Origin: Sporolactobacillus kofuensis
GTDB taxonomy: Bacteria > Bacillota > Bacilli > Bacillales > Sporolactobacillaceae
Direction: 5' to 3'
Assembly (NCBI RefSeq): GCF_024125425.1
Contig: NZ_JAMXWN010000013.1
Coordinates: 18,728 to 82,727 of the forward strand
Length of the DNA: 64,000 nt
Shown: in pieces, positions 35,297 to 44,763 of the stretch
Layout: the number at the start of each line of letters is the position of its first letter
How positions within the stretch are numbered: position 1 is the stretch's first letter
Notes under the pieces: model-generated
Seen by the model: the letters and a program-made list of their open reading frames with translations, nothing else
Told to the model about the DNA's origin: nothing
Database searches by the model: none
Made by a program: the position numbers and the translations under genes

Positions 35297-36568
35297 GTGC
35301 AAATCATAACATCTAAATGGCGAGGAACCGTGGCAATTCCACCTTCCAAAAGTTATGCACATCGCGCGATTATCGCCGCCGCGCTGGCGGGTGGCAACAG
35401 TACGATCAAACATGTCGCTCTGTCCTCCGATATGCAAGCGACACTACATGCCATGCAAACACTTGGTGCAAAGATCACATTGAGTAAGGGTAACACTAAT
35501 ACTTTATATACACTCTCAGTATGTGGCATTTCTCGAAAGGTTCATGATGATGCGCCCCAAATCGATTGTAATGAATCCGGATCAACACTGAGATTTACAA
35601 TTCCTATTGCATTAGCTTTACGTGGAGCAGCAACATTTAGAGGTGCTGGACGATTGGCACAGAGATCTCTAGCGCCTTATCAACATCTGTTCACAGATAA
35701 AAAGATTGAATGGAACCAAGAATGTAATCAATTTCCACTACATATTCAAGGTACCTTGAAACCTGGAAAATTTATGATCACAGGAAAGATCAGTTCGCAA
35801 TTCATCAGCGGTTTGCTTTTCGCCTTACCGCTTTTAACAGATAAATCGACGTTGATCATTACTGACACACTTGAATCAAGAAATTATGTAGCGATGACAC
35901 GCGATGTCCTTAAGCATTTCGGGGTTTATATAGAGCAATCAAAAAACACCTATCTCGTCACACCGAGTGCGTATCGTCCGAAGACATACACCGTAGAGGG
36001 GGACTGGTCTCAGGCAGCCTTCCTGCTCTTAATGGGTCTGCTTGGTGAACGCGTGGCCATTAGTGGTCTTAACCCAATGAGTATCCAGGGTGATCGAATC
36101 ATAGAATCCATCTTTAAATCTATGGGTGGAACTCTGTATTGGGAAGGTCCGTTGCTTGTCGCTGAAAAATCTTCCTTAAAGGCAACTACCGTTAATGTCT
36201 CTCAGTGCCCGGATCTTGCTCCGGCAATTGCCGGAGCAATGGCACTCGCTGAAGGAAGAAGTGTTATTACTGGAGGAAAAAGATTAAGGGATAAAGAATC
36301 CGATCGGATTACTTCAGTTGCCGAAGCGTTAACATCTCTCGGCGCAAAGGTATCTGAAACTGAAGACGGCATGATCATTGACGGTGTGCCCGAGCTACGA
36401 AGCGCTCGGGTATCTTCCATGAATGATCATCGACTGGCGATGATGCTTTCTGCACTTAGTGTCGCAGTTCACGGTGAAATTCGACTTGAACAGGCAGAAG
36501 CAGTGAATAAATCATGGCCTGAATTCTATCAAATTGTTAATCAATTAGGAGGCCAATGTATTGAGTAG
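35297..36568 (+). CDS. aroA: 3-phosphoshikimate 1-carboxyvinyltransferase (EPSP synthase)
   Basis: AroA joins shikimate 3-phosphate and PEP to form EPSP. The 423 residues contain the substrate-binding IPPSKSYAHRAIIAAAL, CNESGSTLRF, and the C-terminal RLRDKESDRI and MNDHRLAMML motifs. The start is GTG. The sequence resembles the shorter clostridial/lactic form. It heads an operon with aroC and aroQ, an arrangement seen in clostridia rather than Bacillus. Confidence 0.95.
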   Translation: MQIITSKWRGTVAIPPSKSYAHRAIIAAALAGGNSTIKHVALSSDMQATLHAMQTLGAKITLSKGNTNTLYTLSVCGISRKVHDDAPQIDCNESGSTLRFTIPIALALRGAATFRGAGRLAQRSLAPYQHLFTDKKIEWNQECNQFPLHIQGTLKPGKFMITGKISSQFISGLLFALPLLTDKSTLIITDTLESRNYVAMTRDVLKHFGVYIEQSKNTYLVTPSAYRPKTYTVEGDWSQAAFLLLMGLLGERVAISGLNPMSIQGDRIIESIFKSMGGTLYWEGPLLVAEKSSLKATTVNVSQCPDLAPAIAGAMALAEGRSVITGGKRLRDKESDRITSVAEALTSLGAKVSETEDGMIIDGVPELRSARVSSMNDHRLAMMLSALSVAVHGEIRLEQAEAVNKSWPEFYQIVNQLGGQCIE

Positions 36569-37667
36569 TTGTTGGGGAAATCAAATTAAATTAACCATTT
36601 TTGGAGAGTCACATGGGACAGCCATTGGCGGGGTGATTGATGGGTTACCACCGGGATTGACGATTGACTTTGATGAAGTCGGCTTCCAAATGAAACGCCG
36701 TGCTCCTGGTCAACATCAATGGTCAACGCATCGTCATGAGACGGATGAATGGGAACTATTAAGCGGCATGTTTCAAGGAAAGACAACGGGTACGCCTCTT
36801 GCCTTCCAGATTCGGAATCGAGATCAGAAATCGAAAGCCTATGCGGAGCTGAATATTGTGCCTCGACCAAGCCATGCTGATTTCACAGGAAATGTTCGTT
36901 ACCATGGCTATCAAGATTATCGCGGCGGGGGTCACTTTTCTGGTCGCCTGACTGCACCTCTTGTTTTCGCCGGCGCTGTTGCTCGTCAAGTACTAGCGAC
37001 CAAAAACATTCAGATTGGCGGACATATTCGGACAATTGGTACGCTCTCGGATACACGATTCAACCCTATTGATCCTGCCTCTCACCTTTTCCGTGAAGTC
37101 GCCCTAAAACAATTTCCAGTTATTGATGATACTGCTGGCGATCAAATGAAAGCATTGATCGAGTCTGCCCGTAAAGATTGTGATTCCGTAGGCGGGACTG
37201 TGGAAGCCGCAATTATTGGTGTCCCTGCAGGTATTGGTTCCCCTATTTTTGATGCACTGGAAAGCAGTATGGCCTCTATTCTTTTTGCGATTCCCGCTGT
37301 TAAAGGCGTATCATTTGGGGATGGATTCGACATTACAACATTGCGCGGTAGTCAGGCAAATGATCAATATGATCAAATGGATGACCAAAGAAACCTCACC
37401 ACGAGTAGTAATCACAATGGAGGTATTTTAGGAGGGATTACCAGTGGCATGCCTATCCTCTTAAATGTCGCCTTTAAGCCTACCGCCTCAATTGCTAAGC
37501 CGCAACAGTCAATAAATATGAGGACCGGTGAACAGACGAAATTAATCGTTAAAGGAAGACATGATCCTTGCATTGTACCACGCGCAGTACCTGTTGTTGA
37601 AGCAGCAATGGCCTTCTCACTTCTCGATTCGATCTGCCAAATCAAAGGTTTGGAGTACTGGTCATGA
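36561..37667 (+). CDS. aroC: Chorismate synthase
   Basis: AroC converts EPSP to chorismate using reduced FMN. Signatures GESHGTAIGGVIDG, YRGGGHFSGRLTAP and the C-terminal GRHDPCIVPRAVPVVEAM-like segment are all present (368 aa). TTG start, with AGGAGG eight bases upstream; it overlaps aroA by eight bases and aroQ by four. Confidence 0.96.
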   Translation: MSSCWGNQIKLTIFGESHGTAIGGVIDGLPPGLTIDFDEVGFQMKRRAPGQHQWSTHRHETDEWELLSGMFQGKTTGTPLAFQIRNRDQKSKAYAELNIVPRPSHADFTGNVRYHGYQDYRGGGHFSGRLTAPLVFAGAVARQVLATKNIQIGGHIRTIGTLSDTRFNPIDPASHLFREVALKQFPVIDDTAGDQMKALIESARKDCDSVGGTVEAAIIGVPAGIGSPIFDALESSMASILFAIPAVKGVSFGDGFDITTLRGSQANDQYDQMDDQRNLTTSSNHNGGILGGITSGMPILLNVAFKPTASIAKPQQSINMRTGEQTKLIVKGRHDPCIVPRAVPVVEAAMAFSLLDSICQIKGLEYWS

Positions 37668-37948
37668 ATGAAATCCAACGGTACCGTCAATCCATTGATT
37701 CTATTGATGAACAACTGAGCAGCCTGCTAAACCAACGCATGGTGATCACTCGTTCTATAGCAAGATACAAAACGGAACATGACTGTTCTGTTCTCGATTC
37801 TCAACGAGAGAAAGAGATCTTGAAAAAAGCACGACAGCGTTGTACAACTGAAGAGCTTACCCCCTATCATGAATCTTTCTTTACTCATGTGCTTGCACTT
37901 AGCCGTCAGTATCAGCAATCGATAGTGACAAGAGAACACACAAAATAA
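37664..37948 (+). CDS. aroQ: Chorismate mutase, AroQ class
   Basis: A 94-residue all-helical chorismate mutase domain: the first helix has RQSIDSIDEQLSSLLNQRM with the catalytic arginine, followed by IARYKTEHDCSVLDSQREKEIL. It makes prephenate for Phe and Tyr. The ATG overlaps the aroC stop (ATGA), so it is translationally coupled. It is a stand-alone domain, not fused to prephenate dehydratase. Confidence 0.93.
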   Translation: MNEIQRYRQSIDSIDEQLSSLLNQRMVITRSIARYKTEHDCSVLDSQREKEILKKARQRCTTEELTPYHESFFTHVLALSRQYQQSIVTREHTK

Positions 37949-37972
37949 TCATCGAGCTTATCGATTAAAAAG

Positions 37973-38015
37973 AAACACCTCTCTTACCCATAAAGAATGG
38001 ACAAGAGAGGTGTTT
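37973..38015. terminator. Bidirectional terminator between aroQ and bkdB
   Basis: AAACACCTCTCTT and AAGAGAGGTGTTT form a 13-bp stem between convergent operons. Confidence 0.85.
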
Positions 38016-38036
38016 ACTTATATTCCTTTTTATTTA

Positions 38037-39323
38037 TTAATAAATCGGTGTGTTTTCCGGATTAATATTCTCCAGCAGCTCTTTAACTCGAGCAAGAAAC
38101 CTTCCGGTGATCAGCCCGTCCAGAACGCGATGATCAATAGAAATACAGAGATTCACCATATTCCGAATAGCAATCATATCATTGACTACGACCGGACGTT
38201 TTACAATCGACTCAATTGAGAGTATTGCTGCCTGAGGGTAATTGATAATGGGTTGTGATTGAATGGAGCCAAATGAACCCGTGTTATTCACTGTAAAGGT
38301 TCCGCCCTGCATATCATCAGGTGACAAACGATTTTCCCGTACATTTGCAGCAAGGTCATCTACAGCAAAAGCTAATCCTTTGATACTTTTCTCATCTGCA
38401 TTTTTAATTACAGGTACATAAAGTGCTTCATCCGTGGCAACAGCGAGTGAAATATTGACCGCTTTTTTTTCAATGATCTTATCTCCTGCCCATGTACTGT
38501 TCATTCGAGGAAACTCTTTAAGTGCAGCAACGATCGCTTTTATAAAGAAAGGAAGATACGTTAACTTATGACCTTCTTTTTTCATAAAGGTACCTTTAAT
38601 TTGGTTTCGATAGTTGACCAAATTGGTGACATCAACTTCAATCATCGTCCAAGCATGTGGAATTTCGTGCTTACTGCGCAACATATTTGAAGCAATCGCC
38701 CGACGAACCCCAGTCAATGGGACAACATGATCACCCGCCTCATTCTCATGAATCCTTTGAACAGGAGTTGACTGAGTAGCCGCTTGTGCGACGGCATCTG
38801 AGAAACAGCCAGCACGGGTTGATTCTGCTTTCGTCTCATCGATCTGTTTTTCTTGAGTTGCTTGACCGTTAGTAATATAGTTTTCAATATCTTTTCGCGT
38901 AATACGCCCGCTTCTCCCTGTACCTGACAGATGCTCAAGGTCAATCTGATGTTCTTGAGCCAGCTTAAGTACAGCAGGTGAATAACGTCTCTTCATTGAG
39001 GTATCTGGCTGTACTTCTTCATGGTTTGCATGCACGACTGAAGCATTCTTTGCAAGTTTCTCAACGGATGGTTCGGCTGCTGTTTCTACAGTGATTGTGC
39101 AGATCGGTTCACCAACAGGTAGCGTATCACCTTCACCAACAAGTAAAGCTGTTATCTTACCAGAAAAGCTTGAAGGAATCTCTGCGTTCACTTTGTCAGT
39201 CGTTACCTCTGCGATTGGATCATACTTGTTCACTGTATCACCAACGGATACGAGCCATTGACTGATTGTGCCTTCTGTTACACTTTCTCCTAATTGTGGC
39301 ATCGCCATTTGTTCTACTGCCAT
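38037..39323 (-). CDS. bkdB: Branched-chain 2-oxoacid dehydrogenase E2
   Basis: The 428 residues have a lipoyl domain (Lys44 in TTDKVNAE), a subunit-binding domain (RRYSPAVLKLAQEHQIDL ... GRITRKDIENY), a linker rich in Glu, Gln and Ala, and a catalytic domain with SIDHRVLDG. It closely follows the Bacillus BkdB pattern, including MPQLGESVTEGTISQWL at the start and SKHEIPHAWTMIEVDVTN. The complex makes branched acyl-CoA primers for iso and anteiso fatty acids. Confidence 0.94.
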   Translation of the reverse strand: MAVEQMAMPQLGESVTEGTISQWLVSVGDTVNKYDPIAEVTTDKVNAEIPSSFSGKITALLVGEGDTLPVGEPICTITVETAAEPSVEKLAKNASVVHANHEEVQPDTSMKRRYSPAVLKLAQEHQIDLEHLSGTGRSGRITRKDIENYITNGQATQEKQIDETKAESTRAGCFSDAVAQAATQSTPVQRIHENEAGDHVVPLTGVRRAIASNMLRSKHEIPHAWTMIEVDVTNLVNYRNQIKGTFMKKEGHKLTYLPFFIKAIVAALKEFPRMNSTWAGDKIIEKKAVNISLAVATDEALYVPVIKNADEKSIKGLAFAVDDLAANVRENRLSPDDMQGGTFTVNNTGSFGSIQSQPIINYPQAAILSIESIVKRPVVVNDMIAIRNMVNLCISIDHRVLDGLITGRFLARVKELLENINPENTPIY

Positions 39324-39341
39324 ATGGATCCCCCCTTCTCC

Positions 39342-40325
39342 TTAAAATTCAGCTAAATTCCGTAATTCATTTTCAACTTGTTCAGGCTTGACCATAAATG
39401 CTTGTTCCAACGGACCTGCATAAGGCATCGCCGGAGCATCCGGGGCTCCCAGACGTTTTATCGGTGCATCAAGGTCGAACAAACAATTTTCAGCAATGAT
39501 TGCTGCCACTTCACTCATGATACTGCCCTCTTTCGTATCTTCCGTAAGGAGCAGAATTTTTCCCGTTTTGGATGCCGCCTCGATAATGGCTTCTTTATCT
39601 AAAGGATAAACGGTACGCAAATCAAGAATGTGTACGGAAATTCCTTCATCCGCCAGTTTCTCTGCTGCTTGTAATGCAAAATGAACCATCAGTCCATAGG
39701 TAATCACTGTAACATCTGTACCTTTGCGCTTCACATCTGCTTTTCCAAGAGGGAGTACATAATCGTGATTAGGAACTTCACCTTTAATTAAACGGTACGC
39801 ACGTTTATGTTCAAAGAACAGAACTGGATCATTACTACGGATTGATGCTTTTAATAACCCTTTTACGTCATAAGGGGTTGATGGAATTACTATTTTCAAA
39901 CCGGGCACATTGGCAAATATTGCTTCCATAGATTGTGAGTGATAGAGGCCGCCGTGCACCCCACCACCAAAAGGTGCCCGAATCGTCATCGGCACGGACC
40001 AGTCGTTGTTGGAACGATAGCGCATTTTTGCTGCTTCCGATATAATTTGATTCGCGGCTGGCAGCATAAAATCTGAGAATTGCATTTCAGCAACCGGACG
40101 CATGCCGTACATTGCTGCACCAATGCCAACACCTGCAATTGCCGATTCAGCTAGAGGTGTATCGATGACTCGGTTTTCTCCATACTTCTCATACAATCCT
40201 TTTGTAGCCTGAAAGACGCCTCCACGCATCCCGACGTCTTCACCCATAATAAATACATTTTCATCGCGACTCATTTCTTCGTCAAGTGCTTGAGTGAGCG
40301 CTTCGATATATGAAATAACCGGCAT
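39342..40325 (-). CDS. bkdAB: Branched-chain 2-oxoacid dehydrogenase E1 beta subunit
   Basis: A transketolase-like beta subunit of 327 aa with GEDVGMRGGVFQATKGLY, TPLAESAIAGVGIGAA and the GGVHGGLYHSQSMEA loop that contacts the E2/alpha interface. Start with AAGGAGGAGAG. It is 18 bases before bkdB and 12 after bkdAA. Confidence 0.95.
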   Translation of the reverse strand: MPVISYIEALTQALDEEMSRDENVFIMGEDVGMRGGVFQATKGLYEKYGENRVIDTPLAESAIAGVGIGAAMYGMRPVAEMQFSDFMLPAANQIISEAAKMRYRSNNDWSVPMTIRAPFGGGVHGGLYHSQSMEAIFANVPGLKIVIPSTPYDVKGLLKASIRSNDPVLFFEHKRAYRLIKGEVPNHDYVLPLGKADVKRKGTDVTVITYGLMVHFALQAAEKLADEGISVHILDLRTVYPLDKEAIIEAASKTGKILLLTEDTKEGSIMSEVAAIIAENCLFDLDAPIKRLGAPDAPAMPYAGPLEQAFMVKPEQVENELRNLAEF

Positions 40326-40337
40326 GAACTCTCCTCC

Positions 40338-41363
40338 TTAGTTCTCTTCCTCATAGACGTAACGAAGAACAGTATCCGCATCATCAAATGGCGCCTTTTC
40401 CGCATAGTCAGTTGCTTCGTCAATTTCTTTACGGACTTGTTCCTCCATCTTTTTTTCTCTATCCTCAGTCAGAACACCAACTGCACGCAAATAGTTGGCA
40501 AAGGTTAGCACGCCATCATTTTTTTTAGCTTCATCAACTTCTTTTTTTGTCCGATAGGTCATATCGTTGTCATCACTCGTGTGCGGCATTAGACGATAAC
40601 AATTTGCTTCAAGTAACGTTGGTCCTTCACCACGATGTGCGCGGTCGGAAGCTTCCTTGACTGCGGCATATGCTGCAAGGGGATCATTGCCATCAAAAGT
40701 CTTTCCTGGCATGCCGTAACCAATAGCTCGATCTGAAATCTTTTCACAAGCTAATTGATGTTTCAATGAAACAGAGATTGCATAGTGGTTATTCTCACAC
40801 ATGAAGACAACTGGAAGTTTCTGAACCGCCGCAAAATTGGCAGCTTCATGAAAATCTCCTTGATTCGACGAACCTTCACCAAAGGTTACGAAGCTGACAA
40901 TGTCGTCTCCCTTTAGCTTTGCGGCAAGAGCAATGCCAACAGCATGAGGATTTTGAGTCGTTACGGGTGATGAATGACTCAATATGCGTAATTTCTTACT
41001 GCTAAAATGTCCGGGCATTTGACGACCTGCGGAATTTGGATCTTCTGCTTTTGCAAAGTTATTGAGCATTAACTCTTTAATGGTCATGCCCCAAGCGAGA
41101 ACAAAGCCATAATCACGGTAGTAAGGAGCCACATAGTCTTTATCTCGATTCAATGCAAAAGCTGCACCAACTTGTGCTGCTTCCTGGCCTTGACCGGAAA
41201 CAACAAAAGGAATTTTTCCCGCACGGTTTAAGAGCCATAGCCGTTCATCAACTCTCCTTGCCTTCAACATATTCAGATAGATATCCAAAACATCTTGATC
41301 GGTTAATCCGAGTTCTTGGTGTCGATTCGTCTCGATTGTTGTTTCACTTTTATCTTTAATCAT
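40338..41363 (-). CDS. bkdAA: Branched-chain 2-oxoacid dehydrogenase E1 alpha subunit
   Basis: The thiamine-diphosphate subunit (341 aa): GQGQEAAQVGAAFAL, the cofactor motif TFGEGSSNQGDFHEAANFAA...ENNHYAIS, and the MPHTSDDNDMTYR region typical of BkdAA. The ATG at 41363 overlaps the lpdV stop (ATGA); the longer open frame upstream is lpdV sequence. Confidence 0.95.
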   Translation of the reverse strand: MIKDKSETTIETNRHQELGLTDQDVLDIYLNMLKARRVDERLWLLNRAGKIPFVVSGQGQEAAQVGAAFALNRDKDYVAPYYRDYGFVLAWGMTIKELMLNNFAKAEDPNSAGRQMPGHFSSKKLRILSHSSPVTTQNPHAVGIALAAKLKGDDIVSFVTFGEGSSNQGDFHEAANFAAVQKLPVVFMCENNHYAISVSLKHQLACEKISDRAIGYGMPGKTFDGNDPLAAYAAVKEASDRAHRGEGPTLLEANCYRLMPHTSDDNDMTYRTKKEVDEAKKNDGVLTFANYLRAVGVLTEDREKKMEEQVRKEIDEATDYAEKAPFDDADTVLRYVYEEEN

Positions 41364-42778
41364 ATATGAATAGCCCTCCCGTCGACCGCAAGCGCGGCTT
41401 CTCCGATAATTTCGGTCAATGTCGGATGTGGATGAATTGCTTCTGACAATTCCCAAGGTGTTGCATCCAGTAATTTTGCTAGGGCTGCTTCACCAATTAA
41501 GTCTGTAGCATGGGGTCCATACAGATGAATACCTAGAATATCATCGGTCGCCTTATCAGCGATTATCTTTGCAAATCCATCTGATTCACCGTAAACGAGT
41601 GCTTTACCAATCGCGCCAAAGGGAACTTTACCTACCTTCACCACATGTTCTTTCTTCGCTTCAGCTTCGGTCAATCCAATCGATGCGATCTCTGGGTGGG
41701 TATAGATACATTTTGGAACGAGTTCTGGATGTAGAGGCTCAACCGGGAGTCCGGCGAGATGCTCAACTGCTTTTATTCCTTCATGGGAGGCAACATGAGC
41801 AAGCTGTAGACCTCCGATGACGTCGCCTATTGCATAAATCTGAGATTCTTTCGTTTGGCCAAATGCATTTGTCTTAATATACCCATGATCTAATTCAATT
41901 GCCGTGTTTGAAAGTCCGAGATCTTCTGTGTTTGGCAGTCTGCCAACAGAAACCAGCATTTTATCTGCATGAAACGTTTGCTGTTGATCGCCAATTTCTG
42001 CATTAATTGTGACTCCTTCACCTGTTCGCAATGTTTCCGGAAGAACCTTCGCCGAAGTGACAATTTTTATGCCTCTTTTTTTCAGGCTTCTCGCGAGCGT
42101 GATGGAAAGTGTCTTGTCCTCTGTCGGAATGATTCGATCACTATATTCAATGATCGTCACTTCAGCGCCAAAATCAGCCAGCATGGATGCCCACTCTACG
42201 CCGATGACACCACCGCCAACAATGATTATCGAATTTGGACAATCGCTGAGCTGCAATGCTTCATCCGATGTGAGCACATACTCTCCGTCTATGGCCAGTC
42301 CTTTCAGTGAACGCGGCCTTGAACCCGTTGCAATAATAACATTCTTTGATGTCAGAATTTCATTATCTCTGTTGTCGGGAAATTCAACTGAGATCGAACC
42401 GGGTAGAGGTGAAAATATGGATGGTCCAAGCAGACGACCAATTCCATGATAAACATCAATTTTCCCTTTTTTCATCAGTTGCTGAATACCCTGGTGTAAT
42501 TTGTCTACGATCGCTTGCTTGCGTTCTTGTATTTTTCCAAAATGCAGTGCAACTTCTGATACTTCGATACCGTATGATGCACTTTTTTTAACTTCTTCAT
42601 ATACCTCTGCGCTTCTGAGTAAGGCTTTTGTTGGGATGCATCCTTTGTGTAGGCATGTTCCACCAAGCGCGTCTTTTTCGACAATGGCGGTTCGTAGCCC
42701 TAATTGACTCGCGCGTATTGCCGCCACATACCCGCCTGTTCCACCACCTAATAGGATCAGGTCATAATTATTGGCCAT
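41360..42778 (-). CDS. lpdV: Dihydrolipoamide dehydrogenase E3 of the Bkd complex
   Basis: LpdV reoxidises the lipoyl groups with NAD+. It has the FAD motif LILLGGGTGGYVAA, the redox disulfide GGTCLHKGCIPTKALL, the NAD motif IIIVGGGVIGVEWAS and the C-terminal HPHPTLTEIIGEAAL with the catalytic His-Glu pair. About 472 aa. ATG at 42778 is used; GTG at 42790 lies too close to the ribosome site. First gene of the bkd operon; ptb, bcd and buk, its Bacillus upstream partners, are absent. It may also serve the aco complex, which has no E3 gene nearby. Confidence 0.95.
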   Translation of the reverse strand: MANNYDLILLGGGTGGYVAAIRASQLGLRTAIVEKDALGGTCLHKGCIPTKALLRSAEVYEEVKKSASYGIEVSEVALHFGKIQERKQAIVDKLHQGIQQLMKKGKIDVYHGIGRLLGPSIFSPLPGSISVEFPDNRDNEILTSKNVIIATGSRPRSLKGLAIDGEYVLTSDEALQLSDCPNSIIIVGGGVIGVEWASMLADFGAEVTIIEYSDRIIPTEDKTLSITLARSLKKRGIKIVTSAKVLPETLRTGEGVTINAEIGDQQQTFHADKMLVSVGRLPNTEDLGLSNTAIELDHGYIKTNAFGQTKESQIYAIGDVIGGLQLAHVASHEGIKAVEHLAGLPVEPLHPELVPKCIYTHPEIASIGLTEAEAKKEHVVKVGKVPFGAIGKALVYGESDGFAKIIADKATDDILGIHLYGPHATDLIGEAALAKLLDATPWELSEAIHPHPTLTEIIGEAALAVDGRAIHI

Positions 42779-42982
42779 AAAAAAAGTCACTCCCTATTCT
42801 TGCATGACTTACTTACGTGTTAATGATCAAAAAGTTTCACTTTTCGAGACTAATGAAAAGTAGAGCATCGTGAACAACACCCCACTCATCATTTCTATTA
42901 CTCATTTTACTCTTGTTCCGAAGAAGTCTCAAATGATCGGTGTATGAGCAGATACCGCAAAAATTAATCCAACACGTCTTCC

Positions 42983-43264
42983 TTATATCAGTGATTTTTC
43001 AAAGCAATAAAAGAGCCCATTTCGAAATGAAATTGTTCCTAATTTTTTATACCCAAGTTTTAAATATAATTTAATTGCCGGTTTATTTTTAACCGATGTA
43101 TCTAGTCGTATCGATTGATAACCTTGTTCACACCCGTCGATAACTGCCTCATTTGGATAGGTATGATCCCATTGATCGATACCGCCCGATTGCATAATTG
43201 GAATGATCCGATGAATAATTTCCATAATTTGTTTTAAATCATTACTCTTCGCTCTTCGAATCAT
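42983..43264 (-). pseudogene. GNAT acetyltransferase with internal deletion
   Basis: The 93-residue frame joins a typical GNAT N-terminus (MIRRAKSNDLKQIMEIIHRI ... GGIDQWDHTYPNE) to a typical C-terminus (IRLDTSVKNKPAIKLYLKLGYKKLG ... YCFEKSL). About 60 residues between them, including the acetyl-CoA-binding R/QxxGxG/A loop, are missing; relatives are about 150-160 aa. The frame is kept, so the deletion was in frame, but the product cannot bind acetyl-CoA in the normal way. Confidence 0.75.
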
Positions 43265-43389
43265 AAGTCTAACCTCACACTTTCTTCGATCATCCTTTTA
43301 CTATGTCCGCATTTCTGAACAAGATTCTGATCTCACTGTAACATAATTTGTCAGGTGAAAAAATTAATTCTTGACCGTTGCCAATAAGG

Positions 43390-43420
43390 TAACCAACGGT
43401 TATTATATAACCAATGGTTA
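43390..43420. promoter_or_regulatory. Duplicated palindromic operator of the TetR gene
   Basis: TAACCAACGGTTA (43390-43402) and TAACCAATGGTTA (43408-43420) are two 13-bp palindromes whose centres are 18 bases apart, directly before the TetR gene. Two adjacent TetR dimers on one DNA face are suggested. Confidence 0.7.
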
Positions 43421-43444
43421 TATAAAATGAAAGGACTTCGATTT

Positions 43445-44074
43445 ATGTCCAAATTGTCGCAACAACACTCAGAAAGAACTAAAAATGAACTATTAAAAGC
43501 CGCTGCACGACTATTCACTGAGAAAGGTTATAATGCAGTGACTATACGTGAGATTGCTCGAAATGCTGGCTGCTCACACACAACTCTTTATATCTATTTT
43601 AAAGATAAGGAAGCATTGCTTTATGCATTATCCGAACCGTCACTTACTCATTTGAAAGCTCAGCTGGAACACGTGCTCTCTCAAAAGAATAATCAGTCAG
43701 AACAAAAATTAATTTCTTTTTGTTTACTTTTCATCCATTTTTGCCTGAGACATCGTAATATGTATCGGATTTTCTTTGAAACGAAACCATCGAGAGTCGA
43801 TGAAGCGCATCCTGAAATTGAAATAAATAAGATCCGAATTGAAATCTTTCAACTACTGAAACAGGCATTGTGCGAATGTTTGCCAAATAATGTCAGTGAT
43901 TCCGCTCAACTCAGTTATTCACGTATTTTATTCTATCTGATACGCGGGATCATCGGCACGTATATGGAGTCTGAAGAAACAGTTGAAGCATTGAGTCAAC
44001 GTCTTACACCGACATTTATTGAAGCATTCGATGTTTTACTTACCGGTTTCACACGAAGAGTAGAAAAGGAGTGA
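43445..44074 (+). CDS. TetR/AcrR-family transcriptional regulator
   Basis: The N-terminal helix-turn-helix reads AARLFTEKGYNAVTIREIAR and GCSHTTLYIYFKDKEALL; the rest is a helical ligand domain (209 aa in all). ATG at 43445 has an AAAGGA site nine bases upstream. It is followed after six bases by the metallo-hydrolase and then the YrdB-like gene, so it probably represses its own operon through the upstream palindromes. Confidence 0.92.
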   Translation: MSKLSQQHSERTKNELLKAAARLFTEKGYNAVTIREIARNAGCSHTTLYIYFKDKEALLYALSEPSLTHLKAQLEHVLSQKNNQSEQKLISFCLLFIHFCLRHRNMYRIFFETKPSRVDEAHPEIEINKIRIEIFQLLKQALCECLPNNVSDSAQLSYSRILFYLIRGIIGTYMESEETVEALSQRLTPTFIEAFDVLLTGFTRRVEKE

Positions 44075-44080
44075 GGAAGA

Positions 44081-44746
44081 TTGAAAATAAAACAAATTTC
44101 CGAACATATCTGGAGTGTGCAATCTTGGATATTGATCCCAATTACTGTATGGCTTGTTGCTGACAAACAGGGATTGACTTTAGTTGATGCTGGTGTTTCA
44201 CCGATGGCTAATGGCATAGTAAATGAAATTGAAAGACTCGGCCGAGGACCTCTGCAGCGCATTTTGCTCACGCATGGTCACAGTGATCATACAGGTGCCC
44301 TTTCAAAAATTCTAAAACATCATCAAGTGCCCATCTATGCTCACGAAAGAGAAATTCCTTACATGGAAGGAGACTTACCTTACCCACGCCGTAAGAAAGC
44401 TCAGAAGACCGTAGAGAAGCACTGCGTTCAACCACTTGATGAAATGAATGGCAAATTCAATCCAATTGGCGATCTCACACCTTATTTCACTCCTGGCCAC
44501 TCCCCGGGACATGTCGTTTATTTCCATGAACAAGATAACATTCTACTTTCTGGTGACTTATTCACATCAAAAAAAGGCGCTCTGCACCGACCAATGCCTA
44601 TGTTCACTGGAGATATGGCTGAAGCCGTTCGAAGTGCAGCAATTGTCGATCAGTTAAAACCTACGCGACTCGAGGTCTGCCACGGTCAATCTGTTTTCCT
44701 TCCTGCCGATCAGCTTTCTGATTATCTTAAAGCGAACACAATCTAA
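44081..44746 (+). CDS. MBL-fold metallo-hydrolase
   Basis: The 221 residues have the zinc motif LLTHGHSDHTGAL, the second-shell GHSPGHVVYFH and the bridging aspartate in LLSGDLFTSK, plus the final histidine in VCHGQS. It resembles the YflN/YqgX-like hydrolases. Start is TTG at 44081, with GAGG upstream. Substrate unknown; cotranscription with the TetR gene suggests an inducible detoxification role. Confidence 0.9.
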   Translation: MKIKQISEHIWSVQSWILIPITVWLVADKQGLTLVDAGVSPMANGIVNEIERLGRGPLQRILLTHGHSDHTGALSKILKHHQVPIYAHEREIPYMEGDLPYPRRKKAQKTVEKHCVQPLDEMNGKFNPIGDLTPYFTPGHSPGHVVYFHEQDNILLSGDLFTSKKGALHRPMPMFTGDMAEAVRSAAIVDQLKPTRLEVCHGQSVFLPADQLSDYLKANTI

Positions 44747-44763
44747 AAAAAGGGTTGATTTAC

